Positions 44,387 to 53,470 of a DNA stretch of 64,000 bases are shown here, piece after piece. Position 1 is the stretch's first letter; the number at the start of each line of letters is the position of its first letter. The stretch comes from Moorella glycerini. Lineage in GTDB: Bacteria > Bacillota > DSM-521 > Neomoorellales > Neomoorellaceae. The position numbers and the translations under genes were made by a program. The stretch lies in NCBI RefSeq assembly GCF_009735625.1, contig NZ_CP046244.1:2170001-2234000 (forward strand). The letters are read 5' to 3'. Below the pieces are notes generated by a model. The model had not been told where the DNA came from and did no database searches. It saw only the letters and a list, made by a program, of their open reading frames with translations.

Positions 44387-44812
44387 ATGCAGGTACAAAC
44401 ATCGCGCTTTGGGACAGTAGAGATCGATCCGGCAGAAATTTTAACCTTCCCTGACGGCATCCCGGCCTTTGAAAACCTGCGGGAGTTTTTCTTTTACCCT
44501 ATCCCGGGAAACCCGGCCTTCACTTGGCTCCAGGCCGTTAACGACCCGGAAGTGGCTTTCCTGCTGGTCGACCCCTTTCTCTTTTTCCCGGGTTACGAGG
44601 TTGATATCCCCGACAGCCTGCAAAGAGAGATGGAGATTAAAAATGCTGGCGACGTCCTGGTCCTGGCCGTAGTGACCGTCCCTAACGGCGACGTCCGCCG
44701 GGCCACGGCCAACCTGGTGGGCCCCATGGTCATCAACAGGGTCACCCGCCTGGGCCGGCAGTTTGTCATGGAGGGCACCAAATATACCACCCGGCACCCC
44801 CTGTTCCGGTGA
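44387..44812 (+). CDS. fliW: FliW flagellar assembly factor, CsrA antagonist (141 aa)
   Basis: Binds CsrA to relieve repression of flagellin translation and also binds flagellin. Recognisable family stretches: TSRFGTVEIDPAEILTFPDGIPAFE at the start, FTWLQAVNDPEVAFLLVDPF, and a C-terminal NLVGPMVINRVTRLGRQ. The frame opens at GTG 44369 but ATG 44387 has a GGTAGG site. csrA follows 148 bases later, the standard pairing in Gram-positives. Confidence 0.94.
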   Translation: MQVQTSRFGTVEIDPAEILTFPDGIPAFENLREFFFYPIPGNPAFTWLQAVNDPEVAFLLVDPFLFFPGYEVDIPDSLQREMEIKNAGDVLVLAVVTVPNGDVRRATANLVGPMVINRVTRLGRQFVMEGTKYTTRHPLFR

Positions 44813-44960
44813 TTTACTACCGGGTAGACTGCAGTAGTGTGAAACAATAGAAGGTGCCAAGGCCGGGCCGGTACGGCGCTATCAACGAATGATCCTGGTC
44901 TTTAAGGAGAGGGCAGGGTAATCGCCCCGGCATGACGCCTTGAAAAAGGAGCGGTAAGCA

Positions 44961-45191
44961 GTGCTTGTCTTAACCCGGCGGGTGAACGAAACCATCGTCA
45001 TCGGTAACAAGATAAAAATCACGGTTATCAGCATCGAGGAAGATAAAATCCGCTTAGGGATAGACGCCCCGCCGGATATTCCCGTCGTCCGCCAGGAACT
45101 CCTGGCTGCCGTCCGGGACGAGAATAAAGCGGCGGCCAGGACTCCAGCAGTACCTGTCGTGAGCCTGCCTAAGAAAACGCCTGATTTTTAA
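44961..45191 (+). CDS. csrA: CsrA translational regulator (76 aa)
   Basis: Dimeric RNA-binding protein recognising GGA in hairpin loops, here probably on the flagellin mRNA. MLVLTRRVNETIVIGNKIKI and IRLGIDAPPDIPVVRQEL are near-perfect family sequence; the last 20 residues are a variable Ala/Pro tail. GTG 44961 follows AAAGGAGCGG. It is the last gene of the flgM-to-csrA run; a TA module with its own promoter follows. Confidence 0.95.
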   Translation: MLVLTRRVNETIVIGNKIKITVISIEEDKIRLGIDAPPDIPVVRQELLAAVRDENKAAARTPAVPVVSLPKKTPDF

Positions 45192-45230
45192 GCCCGCAAT
45201 GGGCCTTGTAAAATGAGTTTTACAGAGTAA

Positions 45231-45259
45231 TTGAATATCTATCATTATCATGATATAAT
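45231..45259 (+). promoter_or_regulatory. Sigma-A promoter and operator of the Phd/RelE-like module
   Basis: TTGAAT (45231-45236), 17-bp spacer, TATAAT (45254-45259). The 10-bp palindrome TATCATGATA (45246-45255) overlaps spacer and -10 box, and a second inverted repeat TGTAAAA/TTTTACA lies at 45207-45224. Both are likely repressor sites for the antitoxin complex or, for the second, a weak terminator of csrA. Confidence 0.82.
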
Positions 45260-45290
45260 GGCTTCACAAAGTAAAGGGGAGGCAAGCGAG

Positions 45291-45563
45291 GTGCCTACAA
45301 TAAGGCCTATTTCTGATTTGCGTAATAAGTTTCATGAAATAGCTGAAATATGTCATACTGAAGATGAGCCAGTTTTCATCACCCGTAACGGGGAGGGGGA
45401 CCTGGTAGTGATGAGCCTGGCTCACTACGAAAGGCGAGAGGCTTTGTTAGATTTATACCGGAAGCTTGCTGAGGCAGAAGCTACTGCGGCTGCAGGTATG
45501 CAAGGAATTACTCACGAACAAATGATGAACAAACTACGGGAGAAAATTAATGGCCAAGCATAA
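45291..45563 (+). CDS. Phd/YefM-type antitoxin (90 aa)
   Basis: PTIRPISDLRNKFHEIAEIC and EPVFITRNGEGDLVVMSLAHYE are the Phd/YefM DNA-binding domain; the tail to residue 90 would wrap the toxin. The promoter shows that the longer frame from 45231 is not translated; GTG 45291 has GGGGAGG 8 bases upstream. Overlaps the toxin by 14 bases. Confidence 0.86.
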   Translation: MPTIRPISDLRNKFHEIAEICHTEDEPVFITRNGEGDLVVMSLAHYERREALLDLYRKLAEAEATAAAGMQGITHEQMMNKLREKINGQA

Positions 45564-45861
45564 AATAGTCTATCTCGCCCAGGCCCAGGAAGATTTATTA
45601 GACATTTTTGACTATATCAGGCGGGAACGTCCTCAGGCTGCTGAACGTATCCTGCAATTATTTGACAAGAAAATAAGCCATCTTGCCGATTTTCCCCTTA
45701 TGGGATGCAGGCCCCGGGATGAACGCTTAAAGAAACTAGGTTACCGGGTATTAATTGTAGATAATTACCTGGTTTTTTATGTAGTTAAGGAAAACATGGT
45801 GGAAATACGCAGGGTTATTCATGGCCGCCGGCGTTATGCTTTTCTTTTGCAGGATGATTGA
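45550..45861 (+). CDS. RelE/ParE-superfamily toxin (103 aa)
   Basis: KIVYLAQAQEDLLDIFDYIR, AERILQLFDKKISHLADFPLMGCRPRDERL, GYRVLIVDNYLVFYVV and EIRRVIHGRRRY follow the ParE/RelE plasmid-stabilisation pattern strand by strand. The C-terminal RRVIHGRR is the usual basic segment. Placed behind a Phd-type antitoxin with overlapping frames. Whether it acts on ribosome-bound mRNA (RelE) or gyrase (ParE) cannot be decided. Confidence 0.85.
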   Translation: MAKHKIVYLAQAQEDLLDIFDYIRRERPQAAERILQLFDKKISHLADFPLMGCRPRDERLKKLGYRVLIVDNYLVFYVVKENMVEIRRVIHGRRRYAFLLQDD

Positions 45862-46124
45862 AATACTATCCTGGCCTCAGGTGTGTTATGGGTGCTATGT
45901 CAAAAGTAGAAATTAGGCGCGTAATAAACTTGACACATAAGGGATATTTGGTTCCAATTTTGGCCAGTTCCCTAAGCTTTGCTCCACAAGAAAATCTTAC
46001 TTTAACCCCTCCAGCCCTGCCGTAAAATGTCGATTAAATATCAGGGAAAGGTAGTTAGAAGAGAAGAGATAATTTATAAGGCACTCAAAATACCTTAATA
46101 TGGATCGAAGGAAGGTATATTCTG

Positions 46125-47096
46125 TTGCACATTTTAGTAACCGGCGCCGGCGGTTTTATCGGTTCGCACCTTACTGAAAGACTTGTCAAAGAGGGACATA
46201 AGGTACGGGCCTTTGTCCATTATAATTCCCGCAATACATGGGGGTGGTTGGAGGAGAGTGAAGTCAAAGACGATATTGAAGTCTTTGCCGGTGATATCCG
46301 TGATTATGACAGCGTCAGAGCTTCATTACGGGGAATAGAAGTAGTATTCCACCTGGCGGCCTTAATAGGGATTCCCTATTCTTATATCACGCCAGTTGCT
46401 TATATAAAGACGAATGTTGAAGGTACTTACAATATTTGCCAGGCAGCGAGGGAAGAAGGCCTGAGAAGGGTCGTTCATACTTCTACCTCGGAAGTTTATG
46501 GAACGGCCCGGTATGTACCTATTGATGAAAATCACCCCCTCCAGGCCCAATCACCCTATGCTGCCAGTAAGATTGGCGCCGACCAGCTGGCCCTGAGTTT
46601 TTACCGGTCTTTTGATTTACCGGTAACTATAATCCGGCCCTTTAACACCTACGGGCCACGCCAGTCAGCCCGGGCCGTTATCCCTACGATTATCACCCAG
46701 CTATTAAGTGGCCAGGAGGAGATCCGGCTGGGCAATTTGGCACCGACGAGGGACTTTAACTTCGTTGAAGACACAGTGAACGGCTTTATTACAGCAGGTT
46801 TTTCACCACGGACGGTAGGCGAAGTAGTTAACATCGGGAGCGGCCGAGAAATAAGCATCGGCGAGCTGGTTGAGCTGATAGGACAATTGATTGGGACAAA
46901 GGTGAAAGTCCGGGTGGAGGCGGAACGTTACCGCCCTGAAGCGAGCGAAGTAGAGCGTTTATGCTGTGATAACCGCAAAGCGAACCGGCTGGCAGTATGG
47001 CAACCAAAATTCTCCTTAAGCGAAGGATTGGCAATAACAATCGATTGGTTTAAAAATCGCCTGGCTTTATATAAAGCCGGGCAATATAACGTATAA
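46125..47096 (+). CDS. legB: LegB-type NDP-sugar 4,6-dehydratase (323 aa)
   Basis: Extended SDR that makes the 4-keto-6-deoxy sugar, predicted on GDP-N-acetylglucosamine. TGAGGFIGSHL is the NAD motif (residues 6-16), HTSTSEVYG carries the dehydratase Ser-Glu pair (about 122-130) and SPYAASKIGAD the Tyr-Lys pair (about 145). RPFNTYGPRQSARAVIP is typical of the GDP/UDP-sugar dehydratase group. TTG 46125 is the start, after GAAGGAAGG. First gene of the legionaminic acid cluster, in pathway order. Confidence 0.88.
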   Translation: MHILVTGAGGFIGSHLTERLVKEGHKVRAFVHYNSRNTWGWLEESEVKDDIEVFAGDIRDYDSVRASLRGIEVVFHLAALIGIPYSYITPVAYIKTNVEGTYNICQAAREEGLRRVVHTSTSEVYGTARYVPIDENHPLQAQSPYAASKIGADQLALSFYRSFDLPVTIIRPFNTYGPRQSARAVIPTIITQLLSGQEEIRLGNLAPTRDFNFVEDTVNGFITAGFSPRTVGEVVNIGSGREISIGELVELIGQLIGTKVKVRVEAERYRPEASEVERLCCDNRKANRLAVWQPKFSLSEGLAITIDWFKNRLALYKAGQYNV

Positions 47097-47111
47097 GGCG
47101 GCGCCTTATTG

Positions 47112-48221
47112 ATGCAGGAAATTAAGATACCGCTGGACTGGCCCGATATCGGTGAATTAGAGAAGGAATATATCTTAAAAGCTTTAGAAAGCGGCTATGT
47201 CTCTTCGGCAGGCCCCCTGGTAAGGGAGTTTGAGCAGCGATTTGCCGCTTATTTGGGTATCAACCATGCCGTGGCCGTTGTCAACGGCACGGCCGGCCTG
47301 CACCTGGCCCTGAAATTATTGGGAATCGGGCCCGGGGACGAAGTTATTGTGCCTGCCCTTACCTTCATTGCCACGGTGAATCCGGTCGTATACGTCGGCG
47401 CCAGGCCGGTAGTGGTCGACGTTGATCCCCGGACGTGGAACATTGATCCCGCCGCGATAGAAAAAGCCATTACCAAGCGTACACGGGCGATAATACCGGT
47501 CCACCTTTACGGCAACCCGGCCGATATGGACGCCATCCTGGGATTGGCCCGGGAGTATGGGTTGTATATCATCGAAGATGCAACCGAAGCCTTGGGCTCA
47601 ACCTATAAAGGAAAGAAAGCAGGTACCTTTGGCCAGGTAGGCGTTTTTAGCTTCAACGGCAATAAAATTATCACTACCGGCGGCGGGGGGATGCTGGTAA
47701 CAGAGGACCCGGAACTGGCCCGCAGGGCCAGAATCCTGGTCAACCAGGGCCGGGAACCGGGGGAAACCGAGTATGAGCATAAGGAAATAGGCTTCAATTA
47801 CCGGTTGACCAACCTCCAGGCGGCCCTGGGCCTGGCCCAGCTGGAACGCCTGCCGGAATTTTTGGCGACTAAAAGACGCAATGCAGCGATTTATCGCCGG
47901 GAATTGCAAGGTATCCCCGGAGTTGACTGGCAAGAGGAACTCCCTGGTACAGAGAGTAACTGGTGGTTATTTTCTATATTGATTAATGCAGAAAAGTATG
48001 GTGAAAGCAGGGAAGCCTTAATGGCCAGGTTAAGTGGCCGTGGCATTCAATTTCGCCCTCTTTTTAAACCTATTCCTTTGCAACCATGTTATAGTCACTA
48101 CTCTTTCCCTCCCTGTCCTGTGGCAGTAAATTTATATGCTAAGGGAATAAACTTGCCGAGTGCCAGTTTTCTCGAGAAAGATGATATTATGGCTGTCTGT
48201 GCCAATTTATTTCCCAGGTGA
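47112..48221 (+). CDS. legC: LegC-type DegT/DnrJ aminotransferase (369 aa)
   Basis: PLP enzyme adding the 4-amino group to the keto sugar. VSSAGPLVREFEQRFAAYLG, VNGTAGLHLALKLLGIGPGDEVIVPALTF, EDATEALGSTYKGKKAGTFG and the PLP-lysine segment SFNGNKIITTGGGGMLV (about residue 185) are diagnostic. ATG 47112 is preferred over TTG 47109. It follows legB by 15 bases and overlaps legH. Confidence 0.9.
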   Translation: MQEIKIPLDWPDIGELEKEYILKALESGYVSSAGPLVREFEQRFAAYLGINHAVAVVNGTAGLHLALKLLGIGPGDEVIVPALTFIATVNPVVYVGARPVVVDVDPRTWNIDPAAIEKAITKRTRAIIPVHLYGNPADMDAILGLAREYGLYIIEDATEALGSTYKGKKAGTFGQVGVFSFNGNKIITTGGGGMLVTEDPELARRARILVNQGREPGETEYEHKEIGFNYRLTNLQAALGLAQLERLPEFLATKRRNAAIYRRELQGIPGVDWQEELPGTESNWWLFSILINAEKYGESREALMARLSGRGIQFRPLFKPIPLQPCYSHYSFPPCPVAVNLYAKGINLPSASFLEKDDIMAVCANLFPR

Positions 48222-48871
48222 AATTTATGCCTCTACCTATAATCCTCATTGGCGGCGGGGGACATGCCCTGGTGATTGTTGATATTATTGAATTAAGTGG
48301 TGCCTATTGTATTGTAGGCTTCACAGATTTGCAGGAAAAATGTGTCATTGCCGGCTACGGCTTGACTTATCTGGGGAACGATGACGTGTTACCGGGATTG
48401 ATCAAAGAAGGTATAACTAAAGCGGCTATTGGCGTGGGCGGCTTTAATAATAACTTGCGTCGAAAGCTATATAGCAGGTGCTTGAACCTCGGTTTCGATT
48501 TGCCAACGTTATGCCACCCCCTGGCAATAGTAGCTCGTGGGGCTTCAATTGGCGGTGGGACGGTTATCATGGCGGGTTCGATAATTAACCCGGGAGTAAC
48601 CGTTAATGAAAATGTTATTATCAATACAGGAGCTATTGTGGAGCATGACTGTAAGATTGGGCATTCGGCCCAGATAGGACCCGGGGCAATCTTATGCGGT
48701 AATGTGATAGTAGGAGAAGAAGCCTTCATAGGGGCCGGGGCATGTATTATCCAGGGCGTTAATGTCGGGGCGGGAGCTTTTATTGGTGCCGGTGCAGTAG
48801 TGACTAAAGACGTGCCGCCGGGAGCAACAGTTGTGGGTAATCCTGCCCGGATTATAAGAGGTGCAAATTAA
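48218..48871 (+). CDS. legH: LegH-type sugar N-acetyltransferase, left-handed beta helix (217 aa)
   Basis: PglD/NeuD-like acetyltransferase. A Rossmann-like N-terminal domain (ILIGGGGHALVIVDII) and a hexapeptide-repeat domain from about residue 95: ASIGGGTVIMAGSIINPGVTVNENVIINTGAIVEHD, with the catalytic His in EHDCKIGHSAQIGPGA. The start is GTG 48218 overlapping the legC stop, or ATG 48227. Pathway role: 4-N-acetylation before epimerase cleavage. Confidence 0.87.
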   Translation: MKFMPLPIILIGGGGHALVIVDIIELSGAYCIVGFTDLQEKCVIAGYGLTYLGNDDVLPGLIKEGITKAAIGVGGFNNNLRRKLYSRCLNLGFDLPTLCHPLAIVARGASIGGGTVIMAGSIINPGVTVNENVIINTGAIVEHDCKIGHSAQIGPGAILCGNVIVGEEAFIGAGACIIQGVNVGAGAFIGAGAVVTKDVPPGATVVGNPARIIRGAN

Positions 48872-48891
48872 TCATTTTATGGAGCGATACT

Positions 48892-50094
48892 ATGAGAAAA
48901 ATAATGGTCTTTACCGCGACGAGGGCGGAGTACGGTCTGCTGAAACCCGTTATCCGCCGGCTCGCTGCAAGCCCCCACTGCGAGCCCATACTTGTTGCCG
49001 GCGGGGATCATTTGAGTGAAATAAAAGGCCACACTATCGAAGAAATAATAAATGATGGTTTTGAAGTGAAGGACACCATCATTAATACCTGTCTGGGAGA
49101 CACCCCTGTCGATATTGCCAAAGCAATTGCCCTGGCGACAAGTAAATTTGCTGAAATTGTCGCAAGACAAAAACCAGATTTATTATTACTCCTAGGTGAT
49201 CGCTACGAATTATTTGCCCCTGCGACATGCGCCCTTCTTTATCGTATCCCCATTGCTCATATCGGAGGGGGAGAAACGACTTTCGGAGTGCTGGATGAAC
49301 AGGTCCGCCATGCTTTAACGAAAATGGCCCATCTCCATTTTGTTTCAACCTGGGAATATGGCTGGCGCATCAGGCAAATGGGTGAAGAAGCATGGCGTAT
49401 TTTTATCGTAGGTGCTCCTGGAGTTGAAAATATAAGGCGAACAGACTTCATGTCACCTGAGGAAATATATGACAAATTTGATATAAACCCTGCTTTACCC
49501 ACATTACTAATTACTTATCACCCTGAAACTTTAACAAATACTCAAGAACCAGTTAAACAAATTAAGGAACTTATAGCAGCATTAAAGGAATTTCCCGAAT
49601 ACCAGCAGGTAATCACTTATCCGGGGACAGAAGTGGGATATTTAAGCGTTATCGAAGCCTGGAAAGAATATGCGGCCGGTAAATCTAACGTAAAATTATA
49701 TCCCAGTTTAGGGTCCCGTGGTTATCTGGGTATGATGCGCCTGGCTGCCGCGGTAGTGGGGAATTCTTCTAGCGGCATAATTGAAGCGCCTAGTTTTCAT
49801 GTCCCTACTGTTAATATCGGTGATAGGCAGAAAGGGAGGATTAAGGCTGCGAGTGTTATTGATGTAGCCGGAGATAAAGAATCAATAGTAGCCAGCCTCA
49901 ATAAAGCATTAAAAGATCAGGAGTTTCGCCGCGGCTTATCAAATATAACCAATCCCTATGACCCATACGGTGATGGGGATGTGAGCGGGCGTATTGTTAA
50001 AGTATTACGAACCATTCCACTGGATCGTAAGCTATTAGAAAAACATCTTGAGTTTCCTCTTCCTGAAGAAGAGAGGAATTATCATGTTCAATAG
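48892..50094 (+). CDS. legG: LegG-type NDP-sugar 2-epimerase (hydrolysing) (400 aa)
   Basis: Releases the nucleotide and inverts C2 to give 2,4-diacetamido-2,4,6-trideoxymannose. Matches the hydrolysing UDP-GlcNAc 2-epimerase group (NeuC/LegG): FTATRAEYGLLKPVIRRL, LLLLGDRYELFAPATCAL, PIAHIGGGETTFGVLDEQVRHALTKMAHLHF, TYHPETL and VGNSSSGIIEAPSFHVPTVNIGDRQKGR. ATG 48892 with TGGAGCG upstream. Ends 11 bases inside legI. Confidence 0.9.
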   Translation: MRKIMVFTATRAEYGLLKPVIRRLAASPHCEPILVAGGDHLSEIKGHTIEEIINDGFEVKDTIINTCLGDTPVDIAKAIALATSKFAEIVARQKPDLLLLLGDRYELFAPATCALLYRIPIAHIGGGETTFGVLDEQVRHALTKMAHLHFVSTWEYGWRIRQMGEEAWRIFIVGAPGVENIRRTDFMSPEEIYDKFDINPALPTLLITYHPETLTNTQEPVKQIKELIAALKEFPEYQQVITYPGTEVGYLSVIEAWKEYAAGKSNVKLYPSLGSRGYLGMMRLAAAVVGNSSSGIIEAPSFHVPTVNIGDRQKGRIKAASVIDVAGDKESIVASLNKALKDQEFRRGLSNITNPYDPYGDGDVSGRIVKVLRTIPLDRKLLEKHLEFPLPEEERNYHVQ

Positions 50095-51097
50095 GGTTTT
50101 CATCATTGCCGAAGCGGGCGTCAACCATAATGGCGATTTGCAGTTGGCTAAGAAATTAGTAGATGCGGCAGTACAATCAGGGGCAGATGCCGTAAAGTTT
50201 CAGACTTTCAAAGCTGAAGACGTAGTTACACCCGGCGCCGAGCGGGCCCAATATCAAAAAGATAACATGCCTGAAAAAGACGAAAGCCAGCTGGAGATGA
50301 TTAAACGGCTGGAATTGAGCTACGCCCAATTTCGGGAGCTTTATGCTTATTGCCGGCATAAGGGAATTATATTTCTTTCTTCTCCCTTCGACCAGGAAAG
50401 CATTGATTTTCTGGCCGCACTGGGAGTGCCTTATTTTAAAATCCCTTCGGGTGAAATAACCAACTATCCCTTCTTGCGTCGCATCGCCGGGAAAAAGCGG
50501 CCGGTTATCCTTTCTACCGGCATGGCGACCCTGGGTGAAGTAGAGGGAGCATTGAGGGTTTTACGGGAAGCCGGGGCAACAGATATTACCCTCTTGCATT
50601 GCACCACCAATTACCCGGCCCTGCCGGAGGAGGTAAATTTAAGGGCCATGCTTACCATGAGGCAGGCCTTTGCTTTGCCGGTGGGTTATTCAGATCACAC
50701 CATAGGAATTGCCATACCCATAGCGGCAGTGGCCTTGGGGGCAGAAGTGATTGAGAAGCATTTAACCTTAGATCGTACCTTCCCCGGCCCGGACCACCGC
50801 GCCTCCCTGGAACCGGGAGAATTTAAAGAAATGGTCGCGGCCATCCGCCAGGTAGAAAAAAGCCTGGGGGACGGCATCAAACGGCCCGCGCCGGGCGAAC
50901 TGGCCGTCATGCCGGCGGCCAGGCGCAGCCTGGTGGCAGCAAGGGACATAGCCGCCGGGGAAATAATCACGGAATCCTGCCTGACCGCCAAAAGGCCGGG
51001 GACAGGCATCCCGCCGAATTTCTGGGACGTAGTGGTGGGCCGGCAGGCCCGCCGGGATATTGCCGCCGGGAGTATTTTAAGCTGGGATATGATTTAA
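50084..51097 (+). CDS. legI: LegI/NeuB-type legionaminic acid synthase (337 aa)
   Basis: Condenses the diamino-trideoxy mannose with phosphoenolpyruvate. NeuB barrel: IIAEAGVNHNGDLQLAKKLVDAA, AVKFQTFKAEDVV, LSSPFDQESIDFL, IPSGEITNYPFL, LSTGMATLGEVE, LLHCTTNYPA, VGYSDHT and IEKHLTLDRTFPGPDHRASL. A C-terminal SAF antifreeze-like domain (about 275-337) follows. The frame opens earlier, but ATG 50084 with GAGAGG is right. Confidence 0.92.
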   Translation: MFNRVFIIAEAGVNHNGDLQLAKKLVDAAVQSGADAVKFQTFKAEDVVTPGAERAQYQKDNMPEKDESQLEMIKRLELSYAQFRELYAYCRHKGIIFLSSPFDQESIDFLAALGVPYFKIPSGEITNYPFLRRIAGKKRPVILSTGMATLGEVEGALRVLREAGATDITLLHCTTNYPALPEEVNLRAMLTMRQAFALPVGYSDHTIGIAIPIAAVALGAEVIEKHLTLDRTFPGPDHRASLEPGEFKEMVAAIRQVEKSLGDGIKRPAPGELAVMPAARRSLVAARDIAAGEIITESCLTAKRPGTGIPPNFWDVVVGRQARRDIAAGSILSWDMI

Positions 51098-51115
51098 AAG
51101 GATAAGGGGTTAACC

Positions 51116-52180
51116 ATGGGCTGGCATGATGATAAACTGAAGGATATCTGGGCCCTGCCCGGGGAGAGCCTGAAGCTAGCCCTGCCGCGGATGGACAGGG
51201 CCGGCCTGCAGGTACTTTTAGTAGGAGATACAGAAAGGCATCTCCTCGGCATCATCACTGACGGCGACATTCGCCGGGCGCTGCTGCGGGGCGAAAGCCT
51301 GGACATCCCCGTAGAGCAGGTCATGCAGGCGCGGCCCAGGGTTCTGCTGGCCGGTGTGCCTTTAGATGCGGCGCGAAGGTTGATGTTGAGCCATAATATT
51401 CGTCATATTCCCCTGGTAAATAACGAACACCAGGTAGTGGATCTGCTCCTATGGATAGATTTATTCGGGGGTAAGGTGGAGGCGAGGCCGGAACCGGTGG
51501 TCATTATGGCCGGCGGCAAGGGTACCCGGCTGGACCCCTTTACCAAGATTTTACCCAAACCGATGATCCCCCTTGGCGATAAGCCGATAGTAGAAGTTTT
51601 AATGGATAGATTTTATGACCAGGGATTTTCGCAGTTTATTCTTTCAGTGGGCTATAAAGCTGAAGTAGTAAAGTTATATTTTAACGATAGCAACGGCCGG
51701 CCGTACAAAGTAAATTTTGTCCAGGAAGAAGAACCCCTGGGGACCGCCGGCGCCCTGGGGCTCCTGCGGCAGCAGCTTCAGGGAACCTTTCTGGTGACCA
51801 ACTGCGACGTTATTATTGAGATGAATTACGGGGAATTGCTGCGTTACCATCAAGAGAAAGGGAATGCCTTGACTATAGTGGGAGCCCTGCGGGATTTTAC
51901 CATTCCATACGGCGTTTTGCGTACCGAGGCCGGGGAATTTCACCAGATAGAAGAGAAGCCCAGTTTTCATTTTCTGGTCAACACCGGCCTGTATGTGCTG
52001 GAACCCGAGATTTTAGAGGGCCTTGATAATAGTTCTTTCATACATATGACGGATTTAATTATGGCCACCAAAGATAAAGGCCTGCGGGTGGGGGTATACC
52101 CCCACCATGGTCGCTGGTTCGATATCGGCCAGTGGGACGAGTACCGCCAGACCCTGCGGGCCTTTGACGGGCTGATATAA
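51116..52180 (+). CDS. ptmE: PtmE-type CBS-domain sugar-1-phosphate guanylyltransferase (354 aa)
   Basis: N-terminal CBS pair (residues about 10-120, IITDGDIRRALLRGE ... HNIRHIPLVNNEHQVVDLL) fused to a nucleotidyltransferase (about 123-350) with VVIMAGGKGTRLDPFTKILPKPM, VEVLMDRFYDQGF and NCDVIIEMNYGELLRYH. This fusion is the PtmE layout, which makes GDP-glucosamine for the GDP-linked legionaminic acid route. The CBS domains could sense a nucleotide. ATG 51116 with AAGGGGTTAACC. Confidence 0.85.
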   Translation: MGWHDDKLKDIWALPGESLKLALPRMDRAGLQVLLVGDTERHLLGIITDGDIRRALLRGESLDIPVEQVMQARPRVLLAGVPLDAARRLMLSHNIRHIPLVNNEHQVVDLLLWIDLFGGKVEARPEPVVIMAGGKGTRLDPFTKILPKPMIPLGDKPIVEVLMDRFYDQGFSQFILSVGYKAEVVKLYFNDSNGRPYKVNFVQEEEPLGTAGALGLLRQQLQGTFLVTNCDVIIEMNYGELLRYHQEKGNALTIVGALRDFTIPYGVLRTEAGEFHQIEEKPSFHFLVNTGLYVLEPEILEGLDNSSFIHMTDLIMATKDKGLRVGVYPHHGRWFDIGQWDEYRQTLRAFDGLI

Positions 52181-52394
52181 GACAACTGCCGATGGTTTCT
52201 TGGGAGGCAAAGATAACAGGCGCATTGATAGTCTTGCCCTGCGGTATATTGCGGCGGGTTGTGCGGTGGGCTCCGGGTTGGCGGTCACATTGGCAGTTCC
52301 AATCCGCGGCATGAAATATCCCGGCCGAACGGGTCAGGCGGGTTGGCGGTCGTAGGGGCAGCCCATATTTGCAGGTGGAAAGGAGAAAATATCG

Positions 52395-53105
52395 GTGTAT
52401 CAAGGCAAAACCATCCTCGGTTTTATCCCCGCTCGGGCCGGTTCGAAAGGCGTGCCTGGGAAAAACATCAGGCCCCTGGCAGGGAAGCCTCTGATTGTCC
52501 ACACCATCGAGGCCGCTAGGGCCAGCGGCATTTTCGACTGCCTGCTGGTCTCGACTGACGGCGAAGAGATCGCCAGGATAGCCAGGGAAGCCGGGGCGGA
52601 AGTGCCGTTCATGCGCCCGCCGGAACTGGCCAACGATACGGCCTGCGGAATCGACGTCCTGGCCCACGCCATGGCCTGGTGTGAAGAACACGGGCGCCTT
52701 TATGATTGGGTAATGGTCTTGCAGCCAACCAGCCCGTTACGTAGTGTGGACGACATCCTGGGAGCCTGCCGGTTAATGCTGGAACGCAAAGCCAGGGCAG
52801 TTGTTTCCGTATGCGAAGTTGATCATCACCCCTGGTGGAGCAATACCCTTCCTGAGGATTTAAACATGGAAAACTTCCTCCGGACTGAAGCTTTGAATTT
52901 GAACCGGCAGGAACTGCCAGTTTTTTATCGGTTAAACGGGGCGATATATCTGGGCGAATGGGAGTTTTGTAAAAAGGAAAGCTCCTTTTATGGTCCGGGC
53001 ACTTATGCCTATATTATGCCCAAAGAGCGGTCGGTGGATATTGACGAATCGGTTGACTTTGTTGTGGCAGAGACATTAATAAAAATACAAAGAAATGGTA
53101 TATAA
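52395..53105 (+). CDS. legF: LegF/NeuA-type CMP-legionaminic acid synthetase (236 aa)
   Basis: Activates the nonulosonic acid with CTP. ILGFIPARAGSKGVPGKNIRPLAGKPLIVHTIEAA is the N-terminal CMP-sialate synthetase motif, followed by LLVSTDGEEIA, FMRPPELANDTACGIDVL, VMVLQPTSPLRSVDDI and SVCEVDHHPWW. GTG 52395 with GGAAAGGAG upstream. The 214 bases between ptmE and legF hold no gene, only a G-rich stretch in which CGGGTTGGCGGTC occurs twice (about 52276 and 52342). The CMP-sugar is the likely donor for the Maf protein downstream. Confidence 0.9.
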   Translation: MYQGKTILGFIPARAGSKGVPGKNIRPLAGKPLIVHTIEAARASGIFDCLLVSTDGEEIARIAREAGAEVPFMRPPELANDTACGIDVLAHAMAWCEEHGRLYDWVMVLQPTSPLRSVDDILGACRLMLERKARAVVSVCEVDHHPWWSNTLPEDLNMENFLRTEALNLNRQELPVFYRLNGAIYLGEWEFCKKESSFYGPGTYAYIMPKERSVDIDESVDFVVAETLIKIQRNGI

Positions 53106-53318
53106 TGCCAAGGATTGCCGTTTGCCTTGTTCCTCACCACGGGTTAAAACGCAGATAACCTCCGCAGGGGCAGGCAATTCCTATATGCATCCTATCAGGT
53201 TTGTAATTATGAGTTTATTACACACTAACCGGAATATTTACTATGCTAACGAATTAAGTGAGGTTATTATAAAGGGATGAGCATATTTGATGGAGGTGTA
53301 TAATAAAACTGATTGGGC

Positions 53319-53345
53319 TAAATGTTTTTCGATAAATGACGATAA
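53319..53345 (+). promoter_or_regulatory. Sigma-D promoter of flagellin
   Basis: TAAA (53319-53322), exactly 15 bases, GACGATAA (53338-53345), one mismatch to GCCGATAA. The resulting mRNA has a leader of about 160 nt before the flagellin start. The stretch from the legF stop (53105) to here holds no gene I can support. Confidence 0.88.
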
Positions 53346-53470
53346 CTAAAGATGCGAGCATATAATTTGTAAATGTATTGCAGGAGGTGATGCCACCAGA
53401 AAGAGTGAACGCTTATAATAACTCATAGTACTCATAGTTTTACTGTATCTGTTGCTAAACTAACTTAAAA

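Noticed and set aside
46035-46060. GTCGATTA resembling a sigma-D -10 box before legB
   Set aside because: No TAAA-like box 15 bases upstream.
52181-52394. Repeated CGGGTTGGCGGTC and G-runs between ptmE and legF, possible quadruplex
   Set aside because: Only two copies and incomplete G-runs; no evidence of a functional element.
53095-53280. 61-codon ORF after legF
   Set aside because: Starts inside legF with no ribosome site; composition looks like intergenic DNA.
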